A stretch of DNA of 64,000 nucleotides from an uncultured Collinsella sp. (GCA_900757495.1 CAAENX010000012.1:1-64000), one strand, 5' to 3'; counted from the stretch's first letter, positions 48,395-57,526 are shown. A program made the numbers and translations. Notes: a model not told the origin generated them from the letters alone.

Positions 48395-49697
48395 AGATGG
48401 TGAACTCGGCGAAATTGCGTTCGCCGCTTGCGGTGCCGGTGTCGCCTGTTGCGGCTGCCGGCGCCAACGCGTCGCCGCCGACGCTTTGCAGCAGCTCTGC
48501 CACGTTGGCGTCGGGGTTTTGGCACAGGATATCGAGCAGCTCGATAAAGTCACGAATGACTTCACGCGGCGTCAGGTGCGTATCGGCTCCCACGCGACCG
48601 AACTCGATCTTGAGAAAGTCCACCAAGTCGTTCTCGGTAAGCGTGGGTGTCCAGCCAAAGTAGCCGGCATGGATCTGCATGAGTTTTTCGATGAGCACCA
48701 GCAGTTCCTCATAGGTGAGTGGCTGCAGGCGGATGATGGGCGCGAGCATGTCCTTAAGGTCCTCGCGCGCAAAGCGGCCCTGAGCGAGTCGGCTGCGCAG
48801 GGCTTCGTAGGAGAACACGCCGCGGCGGCGGTCTTCGATGGAGGTTGGCGTGCCGCCCATGATCATGCCCAGGTGCTGCGCTTTGCCCTGGAGCGTGTCG
48901 TTGTACATGGTCAAGATCTTCTCGTAGTTGTATTGGCGCGTGATCGCGTTGGGAATCTTGTACAGATTCACGAGCTCGTCAATGAGCACCAGCATGCCCT
49001 TGTAGCCGCTGCAGACCAAAAAGCGCGCAATGAGTTTGACGTAGTCGTACCAGTCATCGTCGCTGATGATGGTTGAGGAGCCCAGTTCGGCGCGAGCCTC
49101 GCTCTTGGTGCGGTATTCGCCGCGGATCCATTTGGTCACGCGGCTCATAGCTTCTTCGTCGCCCTCGGATACGGCCGCGCGGTAGCGGCGGAGCATGCGG
49201 GTGAAGTCGAAGCCGTGGACCATTTCCTCGAGCGGCGCCAGTTGGGCATTGACGGCAGGCTCGTCGGCATCGGCACACGAGGCGACCCAGCGATCCAGGA
49301 TAAGGTTGAGCGCACCGCCCTCGGGGCGCGTTTTAGTCGATATGTTGCGGATGAGCTCACGGTAGGTGGCAAGGCCCTGTCCCTGGCCGCCCTGCAGGCG
49401 GCGCTCAGGGGATAGGTCGGCATCGGCGACGACGAATCCCTCGCCCATGGCGTGCGTGCGGATGGTTTGGAGCAAAAAGCTCTTGCCGGCGCCGTAGCGA
49501 CCGACTAAAAAGCGGAAGCTCGCGCCGCCATCGGCGATGAGACTCAAATCAGTGAGCAGGGCGCGGATCTCGACCTCGCGTCCCACGGTGATATAGGGAA
49601 GGCCGATGCGCGGGACCACGCCGCCCTTGAGCGAGTTGAGAATGACGGCAGCGACGCGCTTGGGTACGCGGGGCGCTGCGGATGCGGTATCACTCAT
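48393..49697 (-). CDS. BrxD-like P-loop ATPase (DUF2791)
   Basis: A 434-aa ATPase. Walker A G-R-Y-G-A-G-K-S at 66-73, Walker B L-V-L-I-D-E at 235-240 and the downstream L-Y-K-I-P-N-A-I-T-R-Q-Y-N-Y-E segment match the DUF2791 family, which includes BrxD of type 2 BREX and other defence-associated ATPases. The F-x-F-L-V-G-x-Y-G-x-G-K-S-F form is characteristic. It overlaps the TerB_N gene by eight bases and precedes the helicase gene. Likely loads or regulates the helicase on DNA; this is inference from the family and neighbourhood. Confidence 0.87.
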   Translation of the reverse strand: MSDTASAAPRVPKRVAAVILNSLKGGVVPRIGLPYITVGREVEIRALLTDLSLIADGGASFRFLVGRYGAGKSFLLQTIRTHAMGEGFVVADADLSPERRLQGGQGQGLATYRELIRNISTKTRPEGGALNLILDRWVASCADADEPAVNAQLAPLEEMVHGFDFTRMLRRYRAAVSEGDEEAMSRVTKWIRGEYRTKSEARAELGSSTIISDDDWYDYVKLIARFLVCSGYKGMLVLIDELVNLYKIPNAITRQYNYEKILTMYNDTLQGKAQHLGMIMGGTPTSIEDRRRGVFSYEALRSRLAQGRFAREDLKDMLAPIIRLQPLTYEELLVLIEKLMQIHAGYFGWTPTLTENDLVDFLKIEFGRVGADTHLTPREVIRDFIELLDILCQNPDANVAELLQSVGGDALAPAAATGDTGTASGERNFAEFTI

Positions 49698-51450
49698 GGT
49701 CTAGGTGTCCTCTCACGTCTGCTTCGTAGTCCTCGATAATCTGCGGCCCTGCCGCGCTAAATTCAATTACGGTGTCGCCCACCAGGTCAAAGAGCGCCTC
49801 GTTGATGGCATCGACGAGCATGTCCTCGCTCTGCCCCGATTGCACTACTGCCGATTCCGCCTGTACTGCATTGTGCTCGAGCAGCGCGCGGAGATAGGCG
49901 TCTGCGGCGGGCGCGAGTTCGTTTGTGGCGTCAGCGGGCGCAGCAGCTGCGAACGCGGGCGTCGGCGCGAGAAGCGGTGCCACGACACCAAACTGTTCGG
50001 TGGATATGGTCGGCTCGTCGGTCAAGTCCTGCCGAATGGGTGCCACGACCGGTTCGACAATCGCGTCGGTTACGGGCTCGGCTTCCGGTTGCCCTGAGTC
50101 CGCTGCCTCGGCTTCTGCGGACGCGCCGTCCTCGCGTTCCTCGTCGATCAAAAGCGCTTCGCGCGTTTGCGCAGCGGCGCTCCGGATGTGCCCCAGCTGG
50201 CTCAGGTCGATATCGATCTTTACGGGCTGGTGGGCGGCATCCCACGAAAGCCATGTCACAATCTCGTCATCGATGATCTTGGCCAGATATTTTGGGACCT
50301 TTTCTTCCTTAAGGGGATGGGCGGGGTCCAGCGCCAGGCGCAGGCGTTGGTCGCAGGCGCGCATCATTTCACCGAGCTTGCTGCTCTTTTGCCTACTACC
50401 GTGGATACGCATGCATTCCCAAAAGCCGTTTTGGCAACGGTAGATATGGATAGGATTCAGGCGGTATTCGCAGTCCTCGTGGCGCTCGGGCGCAAAGAAT
50501 ACGGCCGAGGCAAACATGGTGTAGGGCATGGCCGTCTCCTCCCCAAATAAACTCGCCACGATGCCGGTCTTTCGGTGTGTGTCATAGTAGCGCGCCATAC
50601 GGACATACACGGCGCATGCCACGTGGCGCAGATCGCGGTGGTGGCTGCGGTCGAGCCGCGAGTTACTTAGGTTGTACGTGGAGAGGGCGTTGATGGCGGC
50701 CATGAGTCGCTCCTCGCGCGCTTCATCGGGCGGAAGGGGGAGCGTGGGCTCGGAGATTTTGCGACGCTTAGGGGTCTGGCCGGACGGTGCCGGTGCTGGT
50801 ACAAGATCTCGTGCCGCGCGCCGCAGCTCGATAAGGGCGTTATCGAACATGACGGTTTTAGAATCGCGAAGCAGCTTGGGGTCGAGCCCGTGGAACACGG
50901 CGTAATCCTGCAGCCACACGCGCGCAAACCGGTCGATGCCGGGCTCGAAGGCGCGATAGACATCCCAAAAGGCCTTGATCTTGTTAAAACCATCGAGCGG
51001 GTCATCTACGCCAATGCCGCAAATCAACTCATAGAGATACAGAAAGGCAAACGAGGTCGATGTCTCCTCGATATTTCCGCGGCGCACTTGGGCACGCCAG
51101 GTAAAGTAGCCGCGCAACTGTCGATCGCTCATGGCATTGTAGGTGGGAAAGTACGACTTAAAGGTGCCGTTGTAGGGGCAGTCGTCCTCAAAGTCGGCCA
51201 TCAGCAGACCTTGGCGGTAGAAAAGCTCGGCTTCCGAAAGCCAACGACCCGCGCCGCCCTTGGGGTCATCCTGCCAGCGCGATATCCCGCGCATTTTGCG
51301 GTACTGGTCGGGGAGGAAATTCTGCATCTGTCGGCCGGTTTTGAGAATCGGCTCGTCTGCGTAGATTTCATTTGAGAAGCGGGCGGACTGATGGGTCCGG
51401 GCCTCGGCCATAATGCGCTCGATGAGCATCTTGATGTCCTGGTCGGCCAC
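49690..51450 (-). CDS. TerB_N / TerB_C domain protein
   Basis: A 586-aa protein. The first about 270 residues, with Y-F-T-W-R-A-Q-V-R-R-G and F-A-F-L-Y-L-Y-E-L-I-C-G, correspond to the TerB_N domain; a second conserved block with N-L-S-N-S-R-L-D and A-M-P-Y-T-M-F-A-S-A-V-F follows at about 250-400; a low-complexity Ala/Glu linker leads to a TerB_C domain at the end (E-A-L-F-D-L-V-G-D-T-V-I-E-F, I-I-E-D-Y). No enzyme motif is apparent. GTG start with GGAGAGGAG upstream. First gene of the three-gene operon with the BrxD-like ATPase and Lhr-like helicase. Probably a scaffold or sensor protein. Confidence 0.85.
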   Translation of the reverse strand: MADQDIKMLIERIMAEARTHQSARFSNEIYADEPILKTGRQMQNFLPDQYRKMRGISRWQDDPKGGAGRWLSEAELFYRQGLLMADFEDDCPYNGTFKSYFPTYNAMSDRQLRGYFTWRAQVRRGNIEETSTSFAFLYLYELICGIGVDDPLDGFNKIKAFWDVYRAFEPGIDRFARVWLQDYAVFHGLDPKLLRDSKTVMFDNALIELRRAARDLVPAPAPSGQTPKRRKISEPTLPLPPDEAREERLMAAINALSTYNLSNSRLDRSHHRDLRHVACAVYVRMARYYDTHRKTGIVASLFGEETAMPYTMFASAVFFAPERHEDCEYRLNPIHIYRCQNGFWECMRIHGSRQKSSKLGEMMRACDQRLRLALDPAHPLKEEKVPKYLAKIIDDEIVTWLSWDAAHQPVKIDIDLSQLGHIRSAAAQTREALLIDEEREDGASAEAEAADSGQPEAEPVTDAIVEPVVAPIRQDLTDEPTISTEQFGVVAPLLAPTPAFAAAAPADATNELAPAADAYLRALLEHNAVQAESAVVQSGQSEDMLVDAINEALFDLVGDTVIEFSAAGPQIIEDYEADVRGHLDHE

Positions 51451-51538
51451 CGCTTCTCCTCTCCTAACGCAGCTACGGTGACCTCATATCATAGCACAGC
51501 ATCAAACAGGTGTTCGAGATACTGCTGCGTAGATAGAT

Positions 51539-52255
51539 TTAGAACAGGAGGGCGTAGATGACGGCGATGACGACGGAGGGGAGCATATTGGCCGTGCGGA
51601 AGGTCTGAGGACGGATGAGATTGACGCCGACGCAGAAGATGAGCATGGAGCCTACGAGCGAAAGGCTGTCGAGGGCTGCCGCGGTCATGATGGGGGAGAG
51701 TGCGCCGGCAAACAGCGTGATCGTCCCCTGGAACACGGCGACGGGCAGGGCGGAGAAGATGCAGCCGCGGCCAAGCGAGGCCGTCATGGTGCAGACGATG
51801 ATGCAGTCCAGTGCGCCCTTGAGGGCAAGCGTTGACCAGTCGCCGAGCAGGCCGTCCTGGATCGATCCCACAATGGCCATGGCGCCGATGCACACGGTGA
51901 GTGAAGTCGAGACAAAAGCGTTGGTGAACTCGTTATCGCCCTCACTGCCAGTCTTGCGCTTGAGCCATTCGCCAAGGTTCTCGATGGCGGCTTCCAAGTT
52001 GACGGCCTCGCCGATGAGCGAACCGAGCGCAAATGAGACGATGAGCATGGTGGTACCGGTGGTCGACAGCGCCTTTCCATCGATGACGAGCATCTTTTGC
52101 ATTGTGCCGCCCAGGCCGATAAACAGGACGCACAGCCCCGATGCTTTCATGAGCGTGTCTTGGATGCGCGGTGTAATGAAGCGGCCGCCCGCTAATCCCA
52201 AAAGACCGCCCGCAACTAAAAGCACAACGTTGATGATTGTTCCCAAGCCCGGCAT
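51539..52255 (-). CDS. DUF554 membrane protein (YdfK-like)
   Basis: A 238-aa membrane protein with about seven hydrophobic helices. The N-terminus G-L-G-T-I-I-N and the internal A-M-A-I-V-G-S-I-Q-D-G-L and L-L-I-F-C-V-G-V-N segments are hallmarks of DUF554. These are thought to be transporters but the substrate is unknown. The Met at 52255 has AGGAGG upstream and fits the family start. Confidence 0.88.
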   Translation of the reverse strand: MPGLGTIINVVLLVAGGLLGLAGGRFITPRIQDTLMKASGLCVLFIGLGGTMQKMLVIDGKALSTTGTTMLIVSFALGSLIGEAVNLEAAIENLGEWLKRKTGSEGDNEFTNAFVSTSLTVCIGAMAIVGSIQDGLLGDWSTLALKGALDCIIVCTMTASLGRGCIFSALPVAVFQGTITLFAGALSPIMTAAALDSLSLVGSMLIFCVGVNLIRPQTFRTANMLPSVVIAVIYALLF

Positions 52256-52373
52256 GAGCCCTCCTGTATTGATGCCAACGTGGCAATCGTAGCAGAACGA
52301 AATGCGAGGCACATCGCGACTCATCTAATACGTTATATAAGTGGTATTAGGAATGATGCGCAGCATTTAAGCC

Positions 52374-53804
52374 TCAGGTGGTTGTCGGGACATAGGGATA
52401 GTAGTCAAAGCGCAGTGTCATAAGCCGCTGTGGGGATTCAATAGCCGCGGCGATGATATTGGCATCGCGGGCACGATCAAACCCTTCGAGTTCGATCTGA
52501 TACGAGACGTCTTGCATAATGTCCAGACGTCGCCAGGCTAGGAGTGTGTCGCCATCGAATTCCAAGGTTTTGCCTCCGTCTGGGGCAACGGCGTATAGAC
52601 GCAGTTTAGCGGTGGTTGCAGGGTCGACAACCGTGACCTTTTTAATTTCGTTTCGAGTATTCTTGGCGCCCAACAGGGTGAGCAGTGTTGGGGCCACGAC
52701 CTCGCCCGATGGCAAAAAGACGACTTCGATGGATTCGGGAAATGCGATGATGGCCGACTTGCGGACGGGCTGATTGGCGGCGGCAACTTCGATGTTCGCA
52801 GCGTCGATGACCTCCGTGTGGTCGAGCGCGGCAAGCACGCAGCAGTTACCTTCATCGATCTCTTGAGGATCAGCAAGCCCCAGACTGTCCGCGAGCTCGG
52901 GATCGTTTGGATCGGTGGCGGGTTCATTCGGTGCTTCGAAAGAAGCTGGGACGCTGTTTGTCGGCGACGGCGTGTCGCCCGCACCTGCTTCTTTGTCCGC
53001 GCTCTCTTCTTGTGTGGTTGCGTTGATGGGTTCGTCGTTTGAGGGGAGCGTCTTGGCGTCAAGCGCGGAGGGAAGAATTCCGATGGCTCCGAATCCGTTC
53101 CACTCCATTTCGAGAAGCGCCGGGTCGGCAAGAATGCGTTGCCTGCTTTGCGCGTGGGCATCGATTTCAATAGGGCCTGCCTCTATCCCTCGTGTAAGGC
53201 TGAGTGATCCGTCTGACTTCTCGAAATGAGCGTCTGTGTCTTTGGTGCTGACGGCGTAGAACAGCAGGGACGCTTCTCCCGCCGCGACGGCATCGGTGCC
53301 GGCTTTGGTCAGCTGCAACGATGCCGTGAATGAGAGGGTGGGCTGCGTGTCGTCTGCATTCGCGGCGGCGCAGCCCAGACATATACCGCCTCCTTTCTCA
53401 AAAAACGTACCGTCGAAGACGACCTTCGCTCCGTTCGCCGAGTCATCGACCGAAGCGATGTCGATGCGCAGCTCTAAATTGCATGGATCGCCATCTGCAT
53501 CGAGCACAACCGAGCGCCACGTGCAGACGGCGCACCCCGCCTGGGAGCCGTTTGCCTTGTTCGAACGCTTGATATCCACGACTATCGAGCCGTCCGTATT
53601 ACGACGAAGGCATCCCGAGGTTGAGATCGCGGCCTGTGCGATCGAAAAACGCTTGCACGCAATGGCGCTCGACGGATTTGGGGCGGAACTTAGGGCTGCT
53701 GGTAAGGAGTCTGCCATGACGGGAGTCGCCCAAGCGGCGACAGGCGTTCCGGTTGCGAGCGCGCCGCAGAGTGCGACGACGGGCAAAAGGTTCTTCGATG
53801 CCAT
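52374..53804 (-). CDS. Secreted protein of unknown function, last gene of surface operon
   Basis: A 476-aa protein with a signal peptide (hydrophobic core V-V-A-L-C-G-A-L-A, cleavage near residue 31). Several Cys pairs follow (C-A-V-C, C-L-G-C, C-C-V), which could form disulfides or bind metal. The middle (about 245-320) is Pro/Glu/Asp-rich and disordered; the C-terminal third alternates beta-type strands. No sorting signal or membrane anchor is seen at the C-terminus. Family not recognised. It is 18 bases downstream of the LAQTG protein gene. Confidence 0.7.
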   Translation of the reverse strand: MASKNLLPVVALCGALATGTPVAAWATPVMADSLPAALSSAPNPSSAIACKRFSIAQAAISTSGCLRRNTDGSIVVDIKRSNKANGSQAGCAVCTWRSVVLDADGDPCNLELRIDIASVDDSANGAKVVFDGTFFEKGGGICLGCAAANADDTQPTLSFTASLQLTKAGTDAVAAGEASLLFYAVSTKDTDAHFEKSDGSLSLTRGIEAGPIEIDAHAQSRQRILADPALLEMEWNGFGAIGILPSALDAKTLPSNDEPINATTQEESADKEAGAGDTPSPTNSVPASFEAPNEPATDPNDPELADSLGLADPQEIDEGNCCVLAALDHTEVIDAANIEVAAANQPVRKSAIIAFPESIEVVFLPSGEVVAPTLLTLLGAKNTRNEIKKVTVVDPATTAKLRLYAVAPDGGKTLEFDGDTLLAWRRLDIMQDVSYQIELEGFDRARDANIIAAAIESPQRLMTLRFDYYPYVPTTT

Positions 53805-53822
53805 GGGGTCTCCTTAGCTAAT

Positions 53823-54101
53823 TTAGTGCGGCCTGTCCATGTTTTGTTTCTGGCTGCGTTTGATGTGCAGACCGAGGCCGGCGGTTCCTGCGCCTGCTGC
53901 TGTGGCGCCTGCTGCCAAGAGCCATCGTCTGTCGCCTGTCTGCGCCAACGGTTCCTCGCGGTCGCCGCGGTCGAGCTCCGAGAGGTCGACCGTCACTTGC
54001 GTGGCGGCCTGGGCCTGTTCTTGCTGGGCAAAGGCCATGGCTGGCCCAAACGCTAGGATGCCCACGGCGGCGGCCAGGGCGACGGCCTTATGCCGTGTGC
54101 G
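53823..54101 (-). CDS. Small LAQTG-anchored surface protein
   Basis: About 92 aa from the GTG at 54101 (103 aa if the ATG at 54134 is used). A signal peptide (A-V-A-L-A-A-A-V-G-I-L-A-F-G) is followed by a short polar segment (Q-V-T-V-D-L-S-E-L-D-R-G-D), then L-A-Q-T-G-D, a hydrophobic helix and K-R-S-Q-K. It is a minimal wall-anchored protein with almost no ectodomain. It overlaps the upstream gene. It may be the anchor or basal subunit of a surface structure with its operon neighbours. Confidence 0.65.
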   Translation of the reverse strand, partial: RTRHKAVALAAAVGILAFGPAMAFAQQEQAQAATQVTVDLSELDRGDREEPLAQTGDRRWLLAAGATAAGAGTAGLGLHIKRSQKQNMDRPH

Positions 54102-54687
54102 CACCGGGCTCGACCGTCCAGGTGATCGTCGCAACCTGATCGCCTTCGCCGGTTACGCGGAAGATGTCGCGCGTGACGCGGGCGACGTTTCCGCTTGTCT
54201 TGAGCTTAATTTTGTCCGTGCCACCGGCAATGCCCTGGTAGCCCATGTCGAAGGCTGCATTCTTGGAAAGATCGAGGCCCGTCCCCTGCATTGCGGCGCT
54301 GGCGTTCTGGAGCGCGCCGTCGGGGCCGACCTTAAAGTCGATGGAGTTCTGCGCGGTTCCGGCCTTGGCGTCGGCGGCAATGGTCCAGGTGTTCATGGCG
54401 TCGATCTTCATGTTGGTGACATGGATGCCGTAGGCCGAATGATTGTCGATGGTGGTCGCGTCTTCTGAGGGGCCCTGAAGCGTGCCGTCGGCCTTGGCGA
54501 CGAAGGGAATAACCGTCGGAACTTTGAACTCAACGTTGTCGATCTCGGTCCTGACCATTACTTTCGTGGTTCCAACGCGCCCGGCCGCCATAGCTGGCGT
54601 CGGGGCGGCGCCCATTGCGAGCGCGAGCGCGAGCCCTGCGCCCACGACGAGCGCTCTGGCTCCGTTCATGTTCCTGGTGATGTCCAT
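54088..54687 (-). CDS. Secreted beta-rich protein of the surface operon
   Basis: A 199-aa protein with a clear signal peptide (residues 1-35, ending T-P-A-M-A-A). The mature part has alternating strands, N-V-E-F-K-V-P-T-V-I-P-F-V near its start and A-T-I-T-W-T-V-E-P-G at its end, resembling the WxL or TasA-like structural proteins of Gram-positive bacteria in general style, but I do not assign a family. GAAAGGAACGACC precedes the ATG. Possibly the major subunit of a surface layer or fibre. Confidence 0.65.
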   Translation of the reverse strand: MDITRNMNGARALVVGAGLALALAMGAAPTPAMAAGRVGTTKVMVRTEIDNVEFKVPTVIPFVAKADGTLQGPSEDATTIDNHSAYGIHVTNMKIDAMNTWTIAADAKAGTAQNSIDFKVGPDGALQNASAAMQGTGLDLSKNAAFDMGYQGIAGGTDKIKLKTSGNVARVTRDIFRVTGEGDQVATITWTVEPGAHTA

Positions 54688-54776
54688 GGTCGTTCCTTTC
54701 TATTCGCCGCGGGCCGTCCCCGCGATGATTGGACGAATGCTGGTGAATTGCGTGCGGTGCCGCGTCGGCCGGAAAG

Positions 54777-55286
54777 CTAGTTCTCGGCTTGCTCAACCCG
54801 TACCTTGACACGTGTCGGATTGCCGTGGCTGTCGAGGGTCTTTGCATCGAGTGCCTGGATCTCGATGTATGCCTCGCCTTCTTTGATGTCGCCGGCGGGG
54901 CACGTTTCGATTGTCTTGCCGGTCTCGACCACACCGGATTCGTACATGGTCTCGTCGTTTTGGATGACGCGGAATCGCTGGGGAAATATATTGTCTTGGA
55001 CGTTTTGCACGTTGACGCGCAGCTTGCCGTCCTCCTGCAGCTGAGCGACCGGTGCGACCGAAATCGTCATCATGTTGTCGCGGACGATGGCGTCGAGCTC
55101 ATCTTGGATTTCCTGACGCGTTTTGCCCTCCGCCGTCGTGACCGAAGCGCCCGCCTCGGGTACGGGCTGCGACTGCCAAGCGTATAGTCCTACGGCGACA
55201 AGGGCGCAGACGATGGCTAAGCAGGCAACGATGAGCTTCTTGCGACGACCCAGGCCTGCAAAGTGGGGTGGCTTCTTCGCGCTCAT
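54777..55286 (-). CDS. Single-pass membrane protein of the surface operon
   Basis: A 169-aa protein with a basic cytoplasmic N-terminus (G-L-G-R-R-K-K), one membrane helix (about 19-40) and an extracellular part containing E-I-Q-D-E-L-D-A-I-V-R-D-N-M-M-T-I-S-V-A-P and a beta-sandwich-like C-terminal half. The start overlaps the stop of the preceding gene by four bases (ATGA). Family not recognised. Confidence 0.68.
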   Translation of the reverse strand: MSAKKPPHFAGLGRRKKLIVACLAIVCALVAVGLYAWQSQPVPEAGASVTTAEGKTRQEIQDELDAIVRDNMMTISVAPVAQLQEDGKLRVNVQNVQDNIFPQRFRVIQNDETMYESGVVETGKTIETCPAGDIKEGEAYIEIQALDAKTLDSHGNPTRVKVRVEQAEN

Positions 55287-55579
55287 GCGGCATCCTTGGC
55301 GGTATAGATGCGCGCAAAGGTGGACGGGTCCGCTCCAAAGAGCATGTGAAGCATCAGGCGGCGCGAGTAGACAAGCTCGTCGAAGTCGGGAGGGAGCTCG
55401 ATGTCGTGGATATGCGCGATGTGGTGGGCGAGCGCCGAGAACGACTCGGGGTCGCAGATCACATCGGTGGTAACGTGGTAGACCGCCGTATCGGGGAATG
55501 CCTCTTCGTCGAAAGGCAGGAGATGGGGATCGTCGTCGACTTCGATGGCGATGCCGTACTGGGGCCAGTAATATGCCAT
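55283..55579 (-). CDS. Small cytoplasmic protein, first gene of the surface operon
   Basis: A 98-aa acidic protein starting M-A-Y-Y-W-P-Q-Y-G-I-A-I-E-V, with H-H-I-A-H-I-H-D-I-E-L-P in the middle. No signal peptide or membrane helix. The opening resembles small regulatory or DUF559-adjacent proteins of coriobacteria, but no family is assigned. GGGAGGTTCCC lies upstream. It is coupled to the next gene by a 4-base overlap. Confidence 0.6.
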   Translation of the reverse strand: MAYYWPQYGIAIEVDDDPHLLPFDEEAFPDTAVYHVTTDVICDPESFSALAHHIAHIHDIELPPDFDELVYSRRLMLHMLFGADPSTFARIYTAKDAA

Positions 55580-55924
55580 GGGAACCTCCCTGCTTCTGGG
55601 CCAAAACTTCTATTGGTTTTGGCTGTCGACGCCGACGGTATCAGCCGCTACTTGACCAATTTCTGACCAAATGCTTGACGGATTGGCGTCTCCGCAGGTA
55701 AAAGGCGGAAAAAAATACTCCAACTTTTTTCGAGCGACAATCGCGCGGTCGGCGGCGGCGGGGCCATATGTGTCAAAAGCATCGTCTGCCGAGGAAATCA
55801 AGCCGCTTGCCGAATTGCACGAACGTAAAAATCGCCAATTATGGAGACGGTCTCGAACACGTCGACGAAACGATGCGGTAACATCTCCCTGCAAACACTG
55901 TAGTTAGCTAAAGGGGGAGTTCGC
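55580..55924. other. Divergent promoter region, surface operon / lactate dehydrogenase operon
   Basis: No gene is supported in these 345 bases. It contains a dyad CCAAAAC/GTTTTGG (55601-55622), two copies of TGACCAAwT 11 bases apart (55653-55660, 55664-55672), and an A-tract at 55709-55716. Promoters for both operons must lie here. Confidence 0.5.
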
Positions 55925-57526
55925 GTGTCTGCAACCATCAAACCCTTCACCGACGAGTTCGAAGAGTATGGTCGCGATGAGTCTCGCGCATCGGGCGAGG
56001 CCTCGAGCATCTCGTTTCCGACAACGGAAGACGAGGTCCGTGCCATTTTGGAAAAGCTCCATGTCGAGCGTGTCCCGGTAACGGTTCAGGGCGCCCGAAC
56101 CGGCCTTGCCGCCGGTGCCGTGCCCCACGGCGGGCATATCCTCAATACTTCCCGTATGAATCGCTACTTGGGCCTTCGCCGCGATGAACAAGGCCAATTT
56201 CTGCTGCGCGTGGAGCCGGGCGTTGTGCTCTCGGAGCTGCGCAAGCAGCTGAGCAAGAAGGTGCTGCCGACTGCTGGTTGGGACCAGGCATCGCTTGAGG
56301 CCTACGAGGAGTTCCAAGAGGCCCCCGAGCAGTTCTTTCCCACCGATCCCACCGAGACGTCTGCCTGTCTGGGCGGCATGGCGGCATGTAACGCCTCTGG
56401 TGCCCGCAGCTACGCCTACGGTCCCATGCGCCCACATATCACGGGGCTCCACGTCGCACTGGCTGATGGCGATTTGCTTGAGCTTCAGCGCGGCGAGGCT
56501 TTTGCCCAGGGCCGCCACCTGTCGCTCGTGACGGCAGCGGGCCGTACGCTCGAGCTCGATCTTCCCGGCTATACCATGCCCAAGACAAAAAATGCCTCAG
56601 GCTATTTCGTTGCGGACGAAATGGACGCCATCGACCTCTTTATCGGTGCTTGCGGCACGCTCGGCGTTATCACCGAGCTCGAGATTGCCCTGCAGGCGGC
56701 GCCTGCGGTCGTTTGGGGTGTGAGCTGCTTTTTCGATAGCGAAGACAAGGCCGTGTCCTTTACTGATTCCGTGCGCCCCGTCCTGTCCCATGCGGCTGCC
56801 ATCGAGTACTTCGACGCTGGCGCCCTGGATATCTTGCGTCGCCAGCGCGAGCAGTCGACGGCGTTTGCCTCGCTGCCGGCGCTCGACAAAGAGGCGAAGG
56901 TCTGTGTCTACGTGGAGCTCGACTGCGATGACGAGGCCCAGGCGACCGAGGAACTGTACCACCTGGGATGGGTGCTCGAGTTTGCGGGCGGCAGCGACGA
57001 TGCGACATGGGTCGCGCGCACCGAGGTCGATCGCGAGTGCCAGCGGTTCTTCCGCCATGCGGTCCCCGAGAGCGTCAATATGCTTATCGACGAGCGCCGC
57101 CGCACGGATCCCACCATCACCAAACTGGGTTCGGACATGTCGGTGCCCAATGCACGCCTTGCCGATGTCGTGGCCCTCTATCGCCGCACACTGGCCGAAA
57201 GCGGGCTTGAATCTGCTGCCTGGGGGCACATCGGTAACAACCATCTGCATGTGAACATCCTGCCGCGCGATGCGCAGGACTACCGTCGCGGTGGCGAGCT
57301 GTTTGCCCAGTGGGCTGCGGAGGTAACGGCTATGGGCGGTGCCGTTTCTGCCGAGCACGGCGTCGGCAAGATCAAGGCGGGCTTCTTAGAGACGATGTAC
57401 GGTCACGAGGCCATGGTCGAGTCGGCGCGGCTCAAGCTCCAGCTCGATCCCGACGGGCAGCTGGGTCGCGGCAACCTGTTTTCGGAGAAGCTCTTGGATG
57501 AGCTCGTCCAGAAAGGGGGCGCGTGA
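55925..57526 (+). CDS. FAD-linked lactate dehydrogenase subunit (GlcD/LctD family)
   Basis: A 533-aa flavoprotein. The FAD-binding type 4 domain is at about 25-240 (F-P-T-T-E-D-E-V, V-Q-G-A-R-T-G-L-A-A-G-A-V-P, M-A-A-C-N-A-S-G-A-R-S-Y-A-Y-G), the FAD-oxidase C-terminal domain at about 265-525 (G-H-I-G-N-N-H-L-H, E-H-G-V-G-K). It oxidises D-lactate or a related 2-hydroxy acid. With the EtfB and ferredoxin-EtfA genes that follow in the same operon it forms the set known from Acetobacterium, where Etf lets lactate reduce NAD+ at the expense of ferredoxin. GTG start with AAAGGGGGAG upstream. Confidence 0.9.
   Translation: MSATIKPFTDEFEEYGRDESRASGEASSISFPTTEDEVRAILEKLHVERVPVTVQGARTGLAAGAVPHGGHILNTSRMNRYLGLRRDEQGQFLLRVEPGVVLSELRKQLSKKVLPTAGWDQASLEAYEEFQEAPEQFFPTDPTETSACLGGMAACNASGARSYAYGPMRPHITGLHVALADGDLLELQRGEAFAQGRHLSLVTAAGRTLELDLPGYTMPKTKNASGYFVADEMDAIDLFIGACGTLGVITELEIALQAAPAVVWGVSCFFDSEDKAVSFTDSVRPVLSHAAAIEYFDAGALDILRRQREQSTAFASLPALDKEAKVCVYVELDCDDEAQATEELYHLGWVLEFAGGSDDATWVARTEVDRECQRFFRHAVPESVNMLIDERRRTDPTITKLGSDMSVPNARLADVVALYRRTLAESGLESAAWGHIGNNHLHVNILPRDAQDYRRGGELFAQWAAEVTAMGGAVSAEHGVGKIKAGFLETMYGHEAMVESARLKLQLDPDGQLGRGNLFSEKLLDELVQKGGA

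Noticed and set aside
45832..51450. Complete BREX system
   Set aside because: Only a BrxD-like ATPase and a helicase are present with a TerB protein; PglX, PglZ, BrxA, BrxB, BrxC and BrxL are missing.
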